Shown here in pieces: positions 29,400 through 41,166 of a stretch of 64,000 bases of DNA. A program made the translations under genes and the position numbers. This stretch comes from Malachius bipustulatus (Eukaryota > Arthropoda > Insecta > Coleoptera > Melyridae), in the NCBI GenBank assembly GCA_910589415.1, contig OU342633.1, forward strand, positions 8,904,858-8,968,857. The letters run 5' to 3'. Below the pieces are notes generated by a model. That model was not told where the DNA came from, did not search any database, and saw only the letters and a list, made by a program, of their open reading frames with translations. Every line of letters starts with the position of its first letter. Within the stretch, counting starts at the first letter, position 1.

Positions 29400-30200
29400 T
29401 ATCTGTTGACAGTATTTCAATTTTTACTGCTACTGGCCTCCAACAACTCTCATTAATTTCTATCCATATTTCCGTTAATTCCCAAATATTCCTATTAATT
29501 CCGATAGATTCACAAAAACTCCTATATCCATTCTCATCAATTTACCTACGTTAATTTCCAAATATTTTCATTAGTTTGTTCTCATAGATTTTTTATGATT
29601 TCGATAGATTCTCATAAACTCCAGAATCAACTTCTTCTTATTCCCACCAATTCCCGGATATTTTGATAAATTCCTATATATTCTAAAGTAGTCTCATAAT
29701 TTCTCATCAATTTTCATTAATACCCATGTGCAACTATAAATCCCCATAGATTCTAAGAAGTCCCATTATTTCCTATCAATGTTTATCAATCCCCATGTGC
29801 AACTATTAATTCCTATAGATTTTTTTTTAAATTCTATAGATTGACATGCACGTTTTTATCGATTTCATTCATTTCCCATGTGGAAATCTATTTCCATCGA
29901 TTTCCAACAATCCCTACGAATTTCCATTATTTTCCGTTGATTCCCAAATATTTACATTCATTCTCATGGATTCTCATTATTTTCTATAGGTTCCCATTGA
30001 CTCCAGAATCAACTTCTATTAATTCCCATCGATTCCCGTGAATTCCCGAAAATTTATATGAATTCTCATAGATTTTCGAGGAGTCCTATAGATTCTCATT
30101 CAATTCTGTAGATTTCCATAGACTTTTACATCGATTTTTTTTTCATCTCATACAGTGCTATCAATTCCCATCGATTTCTATCAGTTTCCATATTTGTAAT
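29400..30200 (+). repeat. degenerate minisatellite of ATTCCCATAGATTCTCAT type
   Basis: About 800 bp made of loosely repeated 12-18-bp words such as AATTCCCAT, ATAGATTCTCAT, CCCATGTGCAACTAT and GAATCAACTTCT. Words are shuffled rather than in fixed register. No coding function. Confidence 0.7.
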
Positions 30201-30361
30201 TCCAATGAATTGGAGGAATGGAGATGCTACTCCAACAGCAGAGAGAGGTGGCTCGGCTCCCGAGATTACTTCACTCTTTAAGTTCCCCAAAGGAAGACGG
30301 GACCTATGAAAAAGAAGAAAAAGAAATATGCTACCAAATTATAGCAGAGGAGGGATGAAAG

Positions 30362-31545
30362 ATGGAGGACGCAAGGGATGAAGGCATCTTCAAGGCTTTT
30401 ATGGTCCTAAGATTCCACGCCCTACGTAATAGGAGGAAGGCGATTGCGATCCCAAAATCGGAGGATCCAAATGAGAGGCAGGAAAAAATCCTGGGGTATA
30501 TCTTCTCTGACGGCAGAGTGCTGGTGGAGAGATACGCTCCTGAAGATGTAAAAACCCACGCAAACATGGCTAGGACAAGAAAAAAATCAAGAGCCAGCAC
30601 AAGCGTGCCTACAGAGACTGGAAATAGAGCAGAGAGAAGGGAGGCGATTAGAATCTTGGTGACAGAAAAATCATATGCTGAAGTCCTGGGAGATTTAAAA
30701 GAGAACTCCAGCTTGAACAAATGGGGGTGAGTGTCGACAAGGTGACAAAAACTAGGGCAGGAGAGGTTCTGATTACAATTAAGGAGGATAGGGAAAAATT
30801 GAAGACCCTACAGACGGAGATCAACAATAAAATTCCGGGTGTAAACGCCGCCATACTCACGGACAAGAAAATCGTCCATGTCAAGGGGATGGAGATCACG
30901 GCCACAAGAGAGGAAGTGAAAACCCAAATGGCCAAAAGCCTAGGGATTGACCCGACTGTGGTAAAGGTCGTCAACATTCGCCCAGCGTATGGGGACCGAC
31001 AGAATGCGACGGTGAAGATGCCCTCGAAGTGGGCGCAGGAAATCTGCAACATTGGTGTGCTACAGGTAGGATGGGCCCGCGCCAAGGTCACGGAAAGAGC
31101 AAAGACCAACAAGTGCTTCCGATGCTGGATGGTGGGCCATAGCAGGGCGGAGTGTAAAGGACCCGACCGCTCTACCCTCTGTATGAGGTGCGGCAAAGCG
31201 GGACACCTGGTAAAAGACTGTACAGAAGAGGCACACTGCCTAATATGTAAGAAGATTGGACATGCGACCGGGGCGAAGGGATGTGGTGGAGGAACGCACC
31301 ACCAACCAACCCAATGTGCATGACACATCATCCTATTTCAACAAGGTCTGCAGCCAACTTGAAAGTGCTGCAGATCAATACCGTGTTGGCTCTAAAAAGG
31401 GCAAGTGACATCCATGCCGACATCCTTATCATGGCGGAACCGAACAAGAAAGCCATGCGCGACAACGGGTGGCTGCTCGACTCGGCTACGGACGCGGCGA
31501 TCAAGGTTTACAACAAAAACTTGGACATCGGCAAGTCGGGGGGAG
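30362..31545 (+). pseudogene. R1/TRAS-like retroelement ORF1 (gag) and start of ORF2 endonuclease
   Basis: The gag frame begins at 30362 (MEDARDEGIFKAFMVLRF) and shifts by -1 near 30720 into VSVDKVTKTRAGEVLITIKE. It ends in three Cys-His knuckles: CFRCWMVGHSRAEC, CMRCGKAGHLVKDC, CLICKKIGHATGAKGC. After the stop at 31321, ORF2 starts with LKVLQINTVLALKRASDIHA and DILIMAEPNKKAM, the APE-type endonuclease N-terminus of the R1/TRAS/I superclade, and breaks off at about 31545. It encodes the RNA-binding nucleoprotein of a non-LTR element; the copy is 3'-truncated and frameshifted. It is nested in the 3.9-kb TIR element. Confidence 0.85.
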
Positions 31546-32451
31546 GAGAATTCCAATTTGTATTTTTCACCCGGAGGAGCTGCAATCCAACTTCCTCATC
31601 GACATTCGACTTACCAAGGGTGCTGCGATCATCCTCGTCTTTTGATTTTCAACGCCTGTGTCTCTTTTATGGAGAAATCGTCGACGACGCAATTCACCGC
31701 AGCGTGCGACTTGATGACTTCGACGCAGTACTGCGCAACAATAATTGGTCCGATTAGTAAGATATTTCTATGTAAATGTTCGTAATTGTAAGCGCTACAA
31801 GTTTTGTGGGAACATTTTTTGGATTGCGATTGAAAAAAAAGGAGTTACTCCGAAAATACCAATTTTTCATCCCCCTTGTTCTTAATTAATCACCTGTAGG
31901 TCACTAAATATTGCAAATACGAAAAAATATTACATATTATTATGCAAATTTGTGGAGAATGTTTTTCTGAATAAAGTAAGTAATATAACACTTTTTTCGG
32001 TAAAATGCGAATTAACGTCGTAAAGTGCAAAAAAAAACATTCATCCCTTAAAACCAATATGGCGGCTTATTCACAAAGGGTAGGAGGTCGCATTTTTGGA
32101 TTTAGACTCTCCATTGACTACCCAACCCCCACACAAAATATTTTATTTTCCGCATGAATTGCACAATTAAAACCTACTTTGACTAGACTATTACCAGTTA
32201 CCACACAAATCATCCTCCACCCGCTACAAATGCGTACCATTATTTGCCCTCCCTCCCATTTACAAGTTTACTATAATAAGCTTTATTAGTCTCCCTGATA
32301 AGTTTAATTAGTAAATTCCTATAATTCCGGAACCTATCTTTTAGATTTAGACACAGAATAGATACAATATATAATATATAATATGATATATCGAAAGACA
32401 CATCTGGAGGATGAAATTGAGGACTGCCATCGGTCTCGGGATGTTGTTAAA

Positions 32452-32767
32452 AATATTCATCCGGTGCACAGTGACCCGGAGAACATCGCTACATCTACCG
32501 ATGGATGACGGAACTACCGACATGACGGCAGCTCGCGCCATTCAGAGAAAGTGGCCTCGTGCAGTTTTATATGCTATGAAGCATCGACTTTTCGTCTGGC
32601 TATGCTGCGCAGCCAGCAGAGGTCACCATCATTGCCCAATGAGAGTATAATACTTAGAAAAATATTATGACCGAGCCATATGTATGAAAACAAAAACATG
32701 TCGGTAGTTCCGTCATCCATCGGTAGATGTAGCGATGTTCTCCGGGATGTGAACCGGATGAATATTC
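32452..32767. mobile_element. 316-bp foldback MITE
   Basis: Arms 32452-32524 and 32697-32767 are inverted repeats (AATATTCATCCGGT, ATCGCTACATCTACCGATGG). The centre (32525-32696) is slightly GC-richer and noncoding. Confidence 0.8.
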
Positions 32768-32988
32768 AATTCATTGTTTGAATGATTTCTTCATTAATTA
32801 TTTACGTTCGTTCACACCTTGACATTTAACTGTTTGATATTTTATGCTGAAATGAAAAATTTTAATTCGGACGGTTAGTATGACGTCACATATGACTTTT
32901 TAAACTTAATCGTACCATACCAGCGAAGTTATCTCTGAAAATTTCAGTTTAACTGCTTTAAAAATGCGCCTTAAAATGGAATAGAGCA

Positions 32989-33403
32989 GAGAATATTATA
33001 AATTCAATAAGAAAATTTTTCAGGACTATTAATGCTCTAACTATACTTGCAGCCAATATTATAAAGGCTCATTAAGATAACGGGCAGATTTCTGTGCTCG
33101 TTTTTGAAGCTAATATCGACGTCAAATGACTTTTATTAACATTTTTGTAATAACTTTCATGTCAAGAATAGATAAATTTAAAAAATTTTCACTTAGACTC
33201 CATACCTTCTTCAGAAATAGCCACAGAAATCTGCCCGTTAACTTATTAAGCCTTTATAATACCCGCTGTTAGACTAACTAACACACAGAGCCATCTAATA
33301 ATATCTCGATGTCAGTGTGTTTGTCTGCCTTAGGAAGTCCTAGGTTAGAGCATTAATAGCCCAGAAAAATTTTCTTCATGAATTTTATAATATTCATCGA
33401 GAT
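32989..33403. mobile_element. nested foldback: outer arms plus inner AAATCTGCCCGTTA MITE
   Basis: Outer arms (about 32990-33042 and 33346-33400, sharing TATTAATGCTCTAAC and its inverse) enclose an inner inverted-repeat MITE (about 33043-33275, ATTATAAAGGCTCATTAAG ... CTTATTAAGCCTTTATAAT). The inner MITE recurs alone at 53550-53776, so two separate insertions are stacked. Confidence 0.7.
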
Positions 33404-33884
33404 GAATAATAATAATTACTCAGGTAACAACAGCTTTATTAAAAAAAAACACATACACACACATAAAATCAACAACCGATTTTCATTACACATATTTCAA
33501 CTCTCTACTTATAAAACTTTCTAAAAAGGCATATTATTGTAGCTCGGTTAGTTTGCTGTATGGAAAAAGTTTTTTTTTTATAAAAAATATCAATTTATAA
33601 TTTACAAAAAGCCGAACAAGTTTTATTTATGGACTATACATTCTTCCAGGAATCAATCTTTATATGTATAGTTTGGTGGCACTTTAAAATTGCTCTTTTA
33701 TTACGAAATTTTTGTTCTTGAATTTTGTCACTTTGCAAGTTACTATAATAAATAATGTCTTTCATGCTATTGTCATACTCCCTTATTACATAAACTATTT
33801 TATCAATCAAATTAAAATATATCATTATAACAGGTCACTATAATATTAATTGCACTTTTGTACTATTACTTCGTTCTGCGGATC

Positions 33885-34037
33885 TCAATTTAACGAATAA
33901 ACGTAAACATCTCTTGAACCCATGGGAAAAGTATTTCTATAATTTGAAGTTACCGCAGCTTTCTCATTACTGGTGTCGATACAGTTGAGTTCATCGTCAC
34001 TTTCGGCCACATGTTTAAGTTTTCTGAACGCTGTGAG
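33885..34037 (-). CDS. alpha-carbonic anhydrase, last exon
   Basis: After a TTTTGTTTTCAG acceptor the exon enters in phase 0: LTAFRKLKHVAESDDEL, then SNYRNTFPMGSRDVYVYSLN and TGA at 33885. L..FR.L and the NYR...P...R.VY ending are the standard C-terminal part of animal alpha-carbonic anhydrases. The protein stops right after the beta-strand, without a long tail or hydrophobic GPI signal, fitting a secreted enzyme. Confidence 0.85.
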   Translation of the reverse strand, partial: LTAFRKLKHVAESDDELNCIDTSNEKAAVTSNYRNTFPMGSRDVYVYSLN

Positions 34038-34429
34038 CTGAAAACAAAAAATAGTAACGTCTGAAAACTTCTTCAAAATAAATCAAGAAAATGTATAACT
34101 TGACAATAAAATAATAAACTTTTTGGTACAGTTAATTTTGTGCGCGACGTTTTGCGCGACGTTTTTGATTTTGTTAATACACGATCATCTGCAGCTGTGA
34201 CAGTGGACGAATATCTCGATTAAGTTAAAATTCGACTATTACAGGTGCCTTTTCATACATCAGTGCTTCACAACAGTAACCGATAAATTCAATAAAACGG
34301 AAACCATAAAATTTGAAAAAATAAAAAAACAGGTCGATTTTGTTTTTAAGTTGTTCAACTTTTGACAAAATATTCGGGTATACAGGGTGATGCGCGTAAA
34401 AGTTTCAGGGCGCGGTTTCTGATTCACTC

Positions 34430-35214
34430 AGGATGCTTGGCTTTATTATCAGAAATACGCGCAGTTTCACCAACCTGTCTGCTGTGAAATCGCTCTATTT
34501 TGCGTTTGTTCGCAGCAAACTTGAGTATGCTTCTGTTGTTTGGAATCCATATTACGAGACTTACAAAAGTAGTATAGAGAGAGTACAGAGGAAATTTTTA
34601 AAGTTTTTGTTTTTCAAGAGGCACGGAACATATCCGGATAGGGGATACGATTATGGATTGCTTCTTCGTGAATTTGATTTTCAGTCACTTGCCAGTCGAA
34701 GAACAGTGTCAGGTTTGGTCCTACTGTATAAATTAGTTAATAGTCGCATTGATGCTCCTGTGGTCAGGGATATGTTGGAGCTCCACCCAGCAAGAAGTGT
34801 TTCTAGAACGCACCAAGTATTTAAGTTGCCTATAGGGCTTACACTAACCTCATGCTAAAGTCACCTTTATATGTTATAGCAAGCAGTTATAATCAGATCT
34901 CTGCACGGTGTGACATCTTCAGCTGTACATTGGGAGCCTTGTTGTCTGTTGCTAAAGAGTACTTTTGTAAGCCATAATAGTATACCTGTTGTTTTTTGTT
35001 TTTCTGTTTTTTTTACCGACTGCTTTTACCGACCACACTAATGCATATTTAATTATTATGTTGGTTGATTAATTATGAAGTGCATATTATGCATGTTGAT
35101 TTTATATCGAGATGGACTGTTATCGGTTTGGCAATGTAGAATCACCTTTTACTTTTTGTGTTTTACTATTGTTGATTGCTAACCTTGTAATTGGAATCTG
35201 TATTCCGTTGGGTG

Positions 35215-35246
<32 letters not shown>
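34430..35246 (+). pseudogene. 5'-truncated non-LTR retroelement with poly(A) tail
   Basis: The frame 34433-34858 gives the C-terminal region after the RT palm: MLGFIIRNTRSFTNLSAVKS, SKLEYASVVWNPYYETYKSS, IERVQRKFLKFL. It is followed by a 3' UTR and a run of about 30 A at 35216-35245. Truncated 5' end plus oligo(A) tail is the footprint of target-primed reverse transcription. It lies antisense in the carbonic anhydrase intron between exons 4 and 5. Confidence 0.85.
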
Positions 35247-35247
<1 letters not shown>

Positions 35248-35481
35248 GGCGACCTCATCGGATTTTTTTTTTTAATGACAACCCTTGTTTTTTATTCCAT
35301 TTTTTTATACTTTATTCAATTGCCAAAACGCCGTCTCTTATCAATGCTTACGATAGAGAAAGAAGAAGAGGGGTCAGTCCGGTGTCTCGACACGAAGGTT
35401 AACAGAGGGGAAGACAACAAATTGAGGTTGGATTGTTTGATTGTTTTACAAAGTCTGCCCAATCACATGATCACACGATAT

Positions 35482-35860
35482 ACAAGGTGTTGATTTTCAG
35501 AAAGGGCCATAGGGAATAGAGTATAGCATTGTAAAATGTAAATGTTGCTTAGTTTAACGTTACATTCTAATAATATGGACAAAAATAATTGTCAAAACGT
35601 AGAAACGTCATTATTGTTTAGGCAAGGCATGCTATTTTGTGATTAAACATTAACAATTAATTGAATAATTTTTACTGAAGAATTTTAGAAAACAACGTGA
35701 AATTAAATTAATTTCTGATGTCAAGCGTTATGCGCAATAATTGATTCATTTTGATACCAAAACCATTTCTGTCAGTTTAAACGGCGAGCAGGAATCCTCA
35801 AAAACTACTTTCGCAATGCTTATCCCCTATGGCCCGCTTTGAAAATCAACACCCTGTATA
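35482..35860. mobile_element. partial copy of the 11641-12351 foldback MITE
   Basis: The right arm is almost complete (ATTGTCAAAACGTAGAAACG ... TATGGCCCGCTTTGAAAATC, ending ACACCCTGTA). The left arm is cut to about 35 bp. It sits only 66 bp from the splice donor of carbonic anhydrase exon 4. Confidence 0.85.
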
Positions 35861-35925
35861 GAAACATTAAAAACTGACTTCTCCCAACATTCATTATAGC
35901 TTAGGCGACAATAATAATATCTCAC

Positions 35926-36150
35926 CTGTTCTTGAGAGACAGATATAGGGTCCTTCATAAGAACCCATGTGACGCTTTCATTATATGGTGGCGTAGTGAG
36001 AGAACCATGATAAGTATAGTATTTGGTGCATCCACATACCGTTATTCCATTCAAGTCGATGCCTGTTTTCAATTTAATATTTTGTTGCTTGTACTGGATA
36101 GAGGGTAACTGTGACACTATCTTTGCCAGTTCTTCGTTTTCTTTGCCAAT
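35926..36150 (-). CDS. alpha-carbonic anhydrase, fourth recognised exon
   Basis: 75 codons between a TTTTTACAG acceptor and an ACAG|GTGAG donor, phase 0 at both sides. It encodes IGKENEELAKIVSQLPSIQ and YYTYHGSLTTPPYNESVTW, then VLMKDPISVSQEQ. GSLTTPP holds the conserved Thr199-Thr200 active-site segment, and the W nearby lines the conical cavity. It joins exactly to exon 3 (GIFLT) and exon 5 (LTAFR). Confidence 0.92.
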
Positions 36151-36771
36151 CTGTAAAAATTAGTTATTATATTAACGAAAAAAGTACCCAGTGAATGTAA
36201 TGCGAATAAATATAGCGCACAACTCATCTCCAGAGCTCGGTAAATTACCCCTTTTCGAGTAATGAGGTCCAGTTATTCCCTGTATTAACTCCCGTCCAGA
36301 CGAACAAAGCTACCAGTCGAGATGTCATATTCTGAATGTTTTGTGCAGTTCTGATCAACTTTTTAAAGTAACAATTGATATTGTCAAAAAAGGCACTTTA
36401 CTAGTCGACAAGATTCGTGTTTTTGAACAAACCTCGTATATTTACGACATTATGAAGAATAACTTTTTTTTAATGGATAATAAAAATGTTTCTCATAAGA
36501 CTCCAACTTACGTAGACACACTGTAGGTTGATATGAACATGAATATATTATGAATATGAAAATTTGGAGGATGACCTAACCTGACCTTACCGGATGTACT
36601 AACGCAAAATATTTACAATCTTCTATAATATCTTTTACCTGCGTACTTGGACGGAAGTTAAGGCAGAGGCCTACACAGGGTGTTGTGGTTTGTTTGTTCA
36701 TAACTCCGGCAAAAGATAGAACATGTAAAAAGAATTGTACTTTTTTCTATTAAGTTTTGTGGTTCGCGAAC

Positions 36772-37790
36772 AATATTAGCGAACAATGTTCGCTTATATC
36801 CTACCCTAGTAACATTTTCAGATAACATCGTGCAGTTATTTCACGGCAAATAACATTGTTCGTCTGAATTATCTGCTATCCACTGGGTGTCGGTATCTTC
36901 AAAGAAAATAACATTTTATAATAACATAATATAATATAATCTAATTAAATTTAAAAAAAAATTCAAAAGAAATTAAAAATATTTTATTACAAAAATGCTA
37001 CTATAGCTTAAATGAATATTTGAACAATTCTTTGGATTTATAATTTCATAACTTTATTTCATAATTTCATAATTTTATAACTTTATAACTAATTGTACAA
37101 TTTATTATTTTCCACAAAAAATACAATAATATGTATTTATAATAAGGAAATAAATGTTATTATTATTATTATTATTAATAATATTTTAAATCGGCTATTA
37201 GTGAATTATGAGCATGAAGTGGAATAGAGAAATGGTTTTTGATTTAATTGAGCATTATGAAAACCACGACTGCCTCTGGAATTTCCGTTTAAATACGAAT
37301 ACAAAAATCTCAATAAGAAAAAGGATGCTTGGAAGATCATTTCAACGAATTTGGGTACTGATGTCGAAACAGTTGAGAAAAAAATGAAATATTCTAGCAG
37401 CGTATCGGCGCGCAAAGAAGTAAGTTTCAGATTCAATGAAAATTGGTACTGGTGCAGAAAAAAAATATGTGTACAAATGGTTTGCGTATTCAAAATTGTC
37501 CTTCTTGAGCGGATTCAATAGAAACCAAAGAAAACAAGAGTTTTTTTAAAATCTCTTGATGCATTAATATGATCGCTGCACTACATAAAATTAAAATCAT
37601 CTTCACTACTTGAAGAAGACATGACTTTCTTGTACTAGTGAAGCTGGAAAATGAAATAACATAAGAACTAGTGTGTACAGTGATGTTCGCAAACATTTAA
37701 ATAAATACAATGTTCACGAACATTGTTTGCGAACAATAACTTTCGGAGCATTGTTCGCGAACAACGTTAGCTAACATGTTCGGCTTGGTC
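36772..37790 (+). mobile_element. possible element with GTTCGCGAAC repeats and a MADF relic
   Basis: Both ends are rich in variants of the palindromic motif TGTTCGCGAACA: GGTTCGCGAACAATATTAGC and GAACAATGTTCGC on the left, ATTGTTTGCGAACAATAA and GCATTGTTCGCGAACAACG on the right. Between them lies a MADF-domain relic. Clean inverted ends and a target duplication are not resolved. Confidence 0.4.
37211..37490 (+). pseudogene. frameshifted MADF domain relic
   Basis: MKWNREMVFDLIEHYENHD and CLWNF in one frame continue as PFKYEYKNLNKKKDAWKIIS, TNLGTDVETVEKKMK in the -1 frame after a single-base disruption near 37280. The pattern LI..Y..H.CLW......Y.NK..R..AW..I...L......V..K is the MADF DNA-binding domain, common in insect transcription factors and in the accessory protein of PIF/Harbinger-type transposons. 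One start, no catalytic partner. Confidence 0.6.
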
Positions 37791-37803
37791 TGTACTCGGC
37801 TTT

Positions 37804-38584
37804 AAACGTTTTATTTTCGGGATAAAGGGTGGTAAGCTATTGAAGATATTTTTCTCAATTTTGGTGTAGGTTAATATTAATAAAGGGATAAAATTTTGAG
37901 GTACAAAAAAACTTCTCAGAAGAAACCAGTAGTTATGGGGATTATTTTTTCTTTTAGGGCACTGAAAAAAATAAAATTTTTAAACTTATTTCGAAATTTT
38001 ATTTTATTACTTGCGAAAAAGATGCTCTCAGTAAAGGTCTCTAGGAGGCTTAGTTTTTGAGATATTTTGATTTATTTTATGAAAAATTACAATAAATAGC
38101 AACAATAAATGCTGAAAAAATATCAATTTTTGTGATACATTTTCTTAAAGAATTTGAAAAATATAAAATTTAAAAATAAGTTTATAGAATACTGTCTTAT
38201 CAACTGTCGACGCTAAGAGACACAAAATAGTGAAATCTAAGAACACTTCTCTCTTGGGAGTTTGCAGTTTTATGATGTAATCTCATTTACAAAATATTTC
38301 AATAACAAAGCCTCCTAGACCTTTACTAAGAGTATCTTTTTTTTCAGGTAATAGGTAATATAAAATTTCTAAATAAGTTGTAAAAAATTGATTTTCTCCA
38401 GTGGCGTAGAAGTTTTGGAACTTAAAAGAAAAAACTATCCCCATAAGTATGCCACTGGCTTCTTCTGAGAAGTTTTTTGTACATCAAAATTGAGATAAAT
38501 ATCTTCAATAGTTTGGAAGATATTCGATGAAATTGATTTTTTTCTTCCAAGTTTCCCTATATCTCGAAAATAAAGCGTTATATA
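37804..38584. mobile_element. foldback element, ~290-bp arms
   Basis: The left arm (about 37804-38085: AACGTTTTATTTTCGGGATA, AGGTCTCTAGGAGGCTTAGT) is repeated in inverse in the right arm (about 38297-38584: CCTCCTAGACCTTTACTAAG, CTCGAAAATAAAGCGTTA). Noncoding. Confidence 0.75.
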
Positions 38585-38789
38585 CACTGTCAAGGATTAT
38601 AATACCTCAAAACTGATTTGTTCAAGCTGTGAGGTGTGCGTGCACCCATGAAAATATAATATTTAGGTATATTGTAGTTAATATTCTATTCAAAACTTAG
38701 TGTAAATTAGTGAAAAGAAAAAAGTGGAAACACTGCATAAAACATTGGCAATAAAATTAAGCACTTTATTAATATCAAATTTATGACTC

Positions 38790-39702
38790 TATACATCGCG
38801 TTATTAGAAGAGATAGAGCCACGGTTTAATGTGGAATGTTTTTTAGAATTTAATGCTCGCAACAATTCTCATTTCAAATTAATTCTGATCGTTTTTAATT
38901 TTGAGATATTTTGATAAAACAACAAAATTTGTCGATTTTGATTTTTATTAATAAGTCAATAACGCCTAATGCGACCGCTTTTAAACTTTTACATTGTTGA
39001 AGCACTTTTTTAAGGCAATTTTTTTAATCCAAACACAAACCTCCGATTGTCAATTGTTTCCAAGTTATTGGCGCTATCTTTTGTTTTTCTTTTTCACGTC
39101 ATCCTGTATTAAAAAAACTAAGGAAACCAAAAATCAATCACATTCAATAAAAATTCTTCTAAATTTTCGTCTTCTTTTTCCGAAAACAAAAAGAAAATTT
39201 TATCACCGAACGACGTCATGTGACGTCGCAATATAACGTGATATGGCTTGACTTATGGTTATTTATGGCTTTCGTTTGAAGAAAGGTTTTTCTATTTTCG
39301 AAAAAAGAAGAAAATTTTTAAGAATTTTTTTTAATAATGTGATGATAGATTTTTGGTTTCCTTAATTTTTTTAATACAGAATGACATTAAAATCCAATAT
39401 GTCGGCCATAAGAGAAACCAAAGATAGCGCTAATAACTTGGAAACAATCGACAATCGGAGGTTTGCGTTTGGATTAAAAAATTGACCTAAAATATGGTCT
39501 GAAAAATGTAAAAAAAAGTTTAAAAGCGATCGCATTAGGTGTTATTGAATTATTAAGAAAAATGAAAATTGGCAAATTTTATTTTCTTCAAAATATCTCA
39601 AAATTGAATCGGAATTAACTTGAAATGAGATTTGTTGCAAGCATTGAACTCTATAAAGCATTCCCCATTTAACCGTGGCTCTATCTCTGCTAATAACCGA
39701 TA
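38790..39702. mobile_element. foldback element, ~430-bp arms
   Basis: Left GCGTTATTAGAAGAGATAGA and GCCACGGTTTAATGTGGAAT pair with right ATTTAACCGTGGCTCTATCT. Inner parts pair over GATTGTCAATTGTTTCCAAG / CTTGGAAACAATCGACAATC. The arms differ at many positions, so the copy is old. Noncoding; frames on both strands mirror each other. Confidence 0.75.
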
Positions 39703-39886
39703 TACCAATGGTGCGAGCATCGAAATGTGAACACACTGTATAGCACATTGCTTAATAATACAAAATACAAATAATATTAATAACAATACGTCAAAATATT
39801 TTGACGAAAGACAACAATAATTATAATTTAGTTAATATGGAAACTATTTTGTATTAGGCATGTCCTATGTACAGAGTAATGTAGGA

Positions 39887-40974
39887 GTGCCCACGACCAA
39901 AATTTTTGTCTCATAGCAATACGACCAAAACCGCATCAAATTAATAGATTCGATTATCCTGAACCCGAAAATCGCAATCAGAAGTTTTCCGTGTATCGTC
40001 TGACCTGATCAAATTTTCGAAAATGTCAAAAATTTTTACCAAACTGTATCATAGCAATCCGTCTGATTTTCAGAATACATATAGTTAAATGATAGCTCTA
40101 AGATATCGAAAAAACGTTTTTCATGTTTGCGTAGCGTGTACCCGGGAGGCCACTTAAAAAAATTTGAAATGAGACCAAAAAAAAGTGTCATAGCAAAACG
40201 TCTGAAAATGATTTTCACGAGTGAATTTGGGTCAGTGTATGCGAAAGAATCATTTTTCAGAAGAAAATGTGAGCACATTAAATTTTGAGATCGTTTTGAA
40301 AACGTTAAGAAATTTTACCGATCGGTAACATAGCAATTCGTCTGAAAATTGTTAGACGTGATAAAATAAGTTGTCTAGGTGTAGAAAAAAATTATATCAG
40401 ACAAATTCAGTGTAGCAATAGGCTACACATATTTTATAACCACACAGCACATAGAAATTTGAACGAACGCAATGAGCGTCGTTACAACGGTCAGAACATC
40501 CTGCTGCCGGATGCGCTGTAGTGAAGCGAGGGACAGGAGCGTAAATGAATTGCTGTTCTTGCCATAGGAGTGTAACAAGCGCCGGGGCGTTTGCCGGGCG
40601 ACTCCGGAACGTTCTTTTCGTTTTTGTGATTATAGGCGACATCGGAAATGTCTGAAAACAGTATTTTAGCAATCCCGGAAGCCATACAAAAAGTTTAAAA
40701 AAATTGAACCTGGTTGCTATAATACAGTTCGGCTAAATTTTTTGTCATATGCTATACGCAAAATGTCTGAAAACAAACATTTTCGTTATAAAATGACAAA
40801 ATCTATGCACATTTTCAATATCAGACGTAATACGATAATACCGTCTGCCTATTTTTTTTTGACAGCAGAAATGGACTCCCACACAGTTGCTACATTTTTG
40901 ACCGTTACCAACCACCTAGTAGGGTTCAGGATCATCTTATCTAACGACTTGATATGGTTTTGGTCGTGGGCTCT
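39887..40974. mobile_element. ~1.1-kb element, short inverted ends GCCCACGACCAAAA
   Basis: The left end GTGCCCACGACCAAAATTTT and right end TTTTGGTCGTGGGCTC are inverse. The interior has repeated CATAGCAA(T/A)(A/C)CG(T/A)C phrases and a GC-rich patch (40460-40620). Part of it (about 40609-40900) recurs at 42650-42895. Confidence 0.55.
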
Positions 40975-41070
40975 CGTACTATATGGTCAGTCGTCCGGTA
41001 TTTATGGTCCTATTGATGTTTTAATAAAGGAAGTAGTTATTTCATATTAGAGAAAATAAATTAAAATCAC

Positions 41071-41166
41071 CGTTAAGAATATTCCCAGCACGCACAACCC
41101 ATCTTTGTGTTCCAGGGCTTCTTTAAAACTCTTGTATTTAGTAGAATTCCAGTGAACTAAATGCAG
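41071..41166 (-). CDS. alpha-carbonic anhydrase, third recognised exon
   Basis: 32 codons, phase 0 at both ends, between TTTATTTCAG and ACG|GTGATT. LHLVHWNSTKYKSFKEALEH then KDGLCVLGIFLT. L-H-L-V-H-W-N carries the third zinc ligand (His119 in the human CA II numbering) and V-L-G-I-F-L forms the wall of the hydrophobic pocket. Confidence 0.92.

Larger units (their letters stand above)
28278..32168. mobile_element. 3.9-kb element with ~450-bp terminal inverted repeats
   Basis: Left arm 28278-28727 and right arm 31709-32168 are about 90% identical in inverse (for example ATTCATGCGGAAAA, AACACTTTTTTCGGTAAAAT on the right arm, GCGCAACAATAATTGGTCCG). Just inside the left arm, a TATATAGATAAG stretch and a coding exon follow (28905-29175). 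The interior also holds a minisatellite and a truncated non-LTR retroelement, so the element has been enlarged by insertions. No transposase catalytic domain remains. Confidence 0.7.

Noticed and set aside
30648..31331. 227-codon minus-strand frame opposite the gag zinc knuckles
   Set aside because: Antisense of a sequence with three Cys-His knuckles; Cys/Leu/Ser-rich translation is the usual mirror of such a gene.
35112..35493. Frames with a poly-Lys stretch at 35.2 kb
   Set aside because: Reading through the poly(A) tail of a truncated retroelement.
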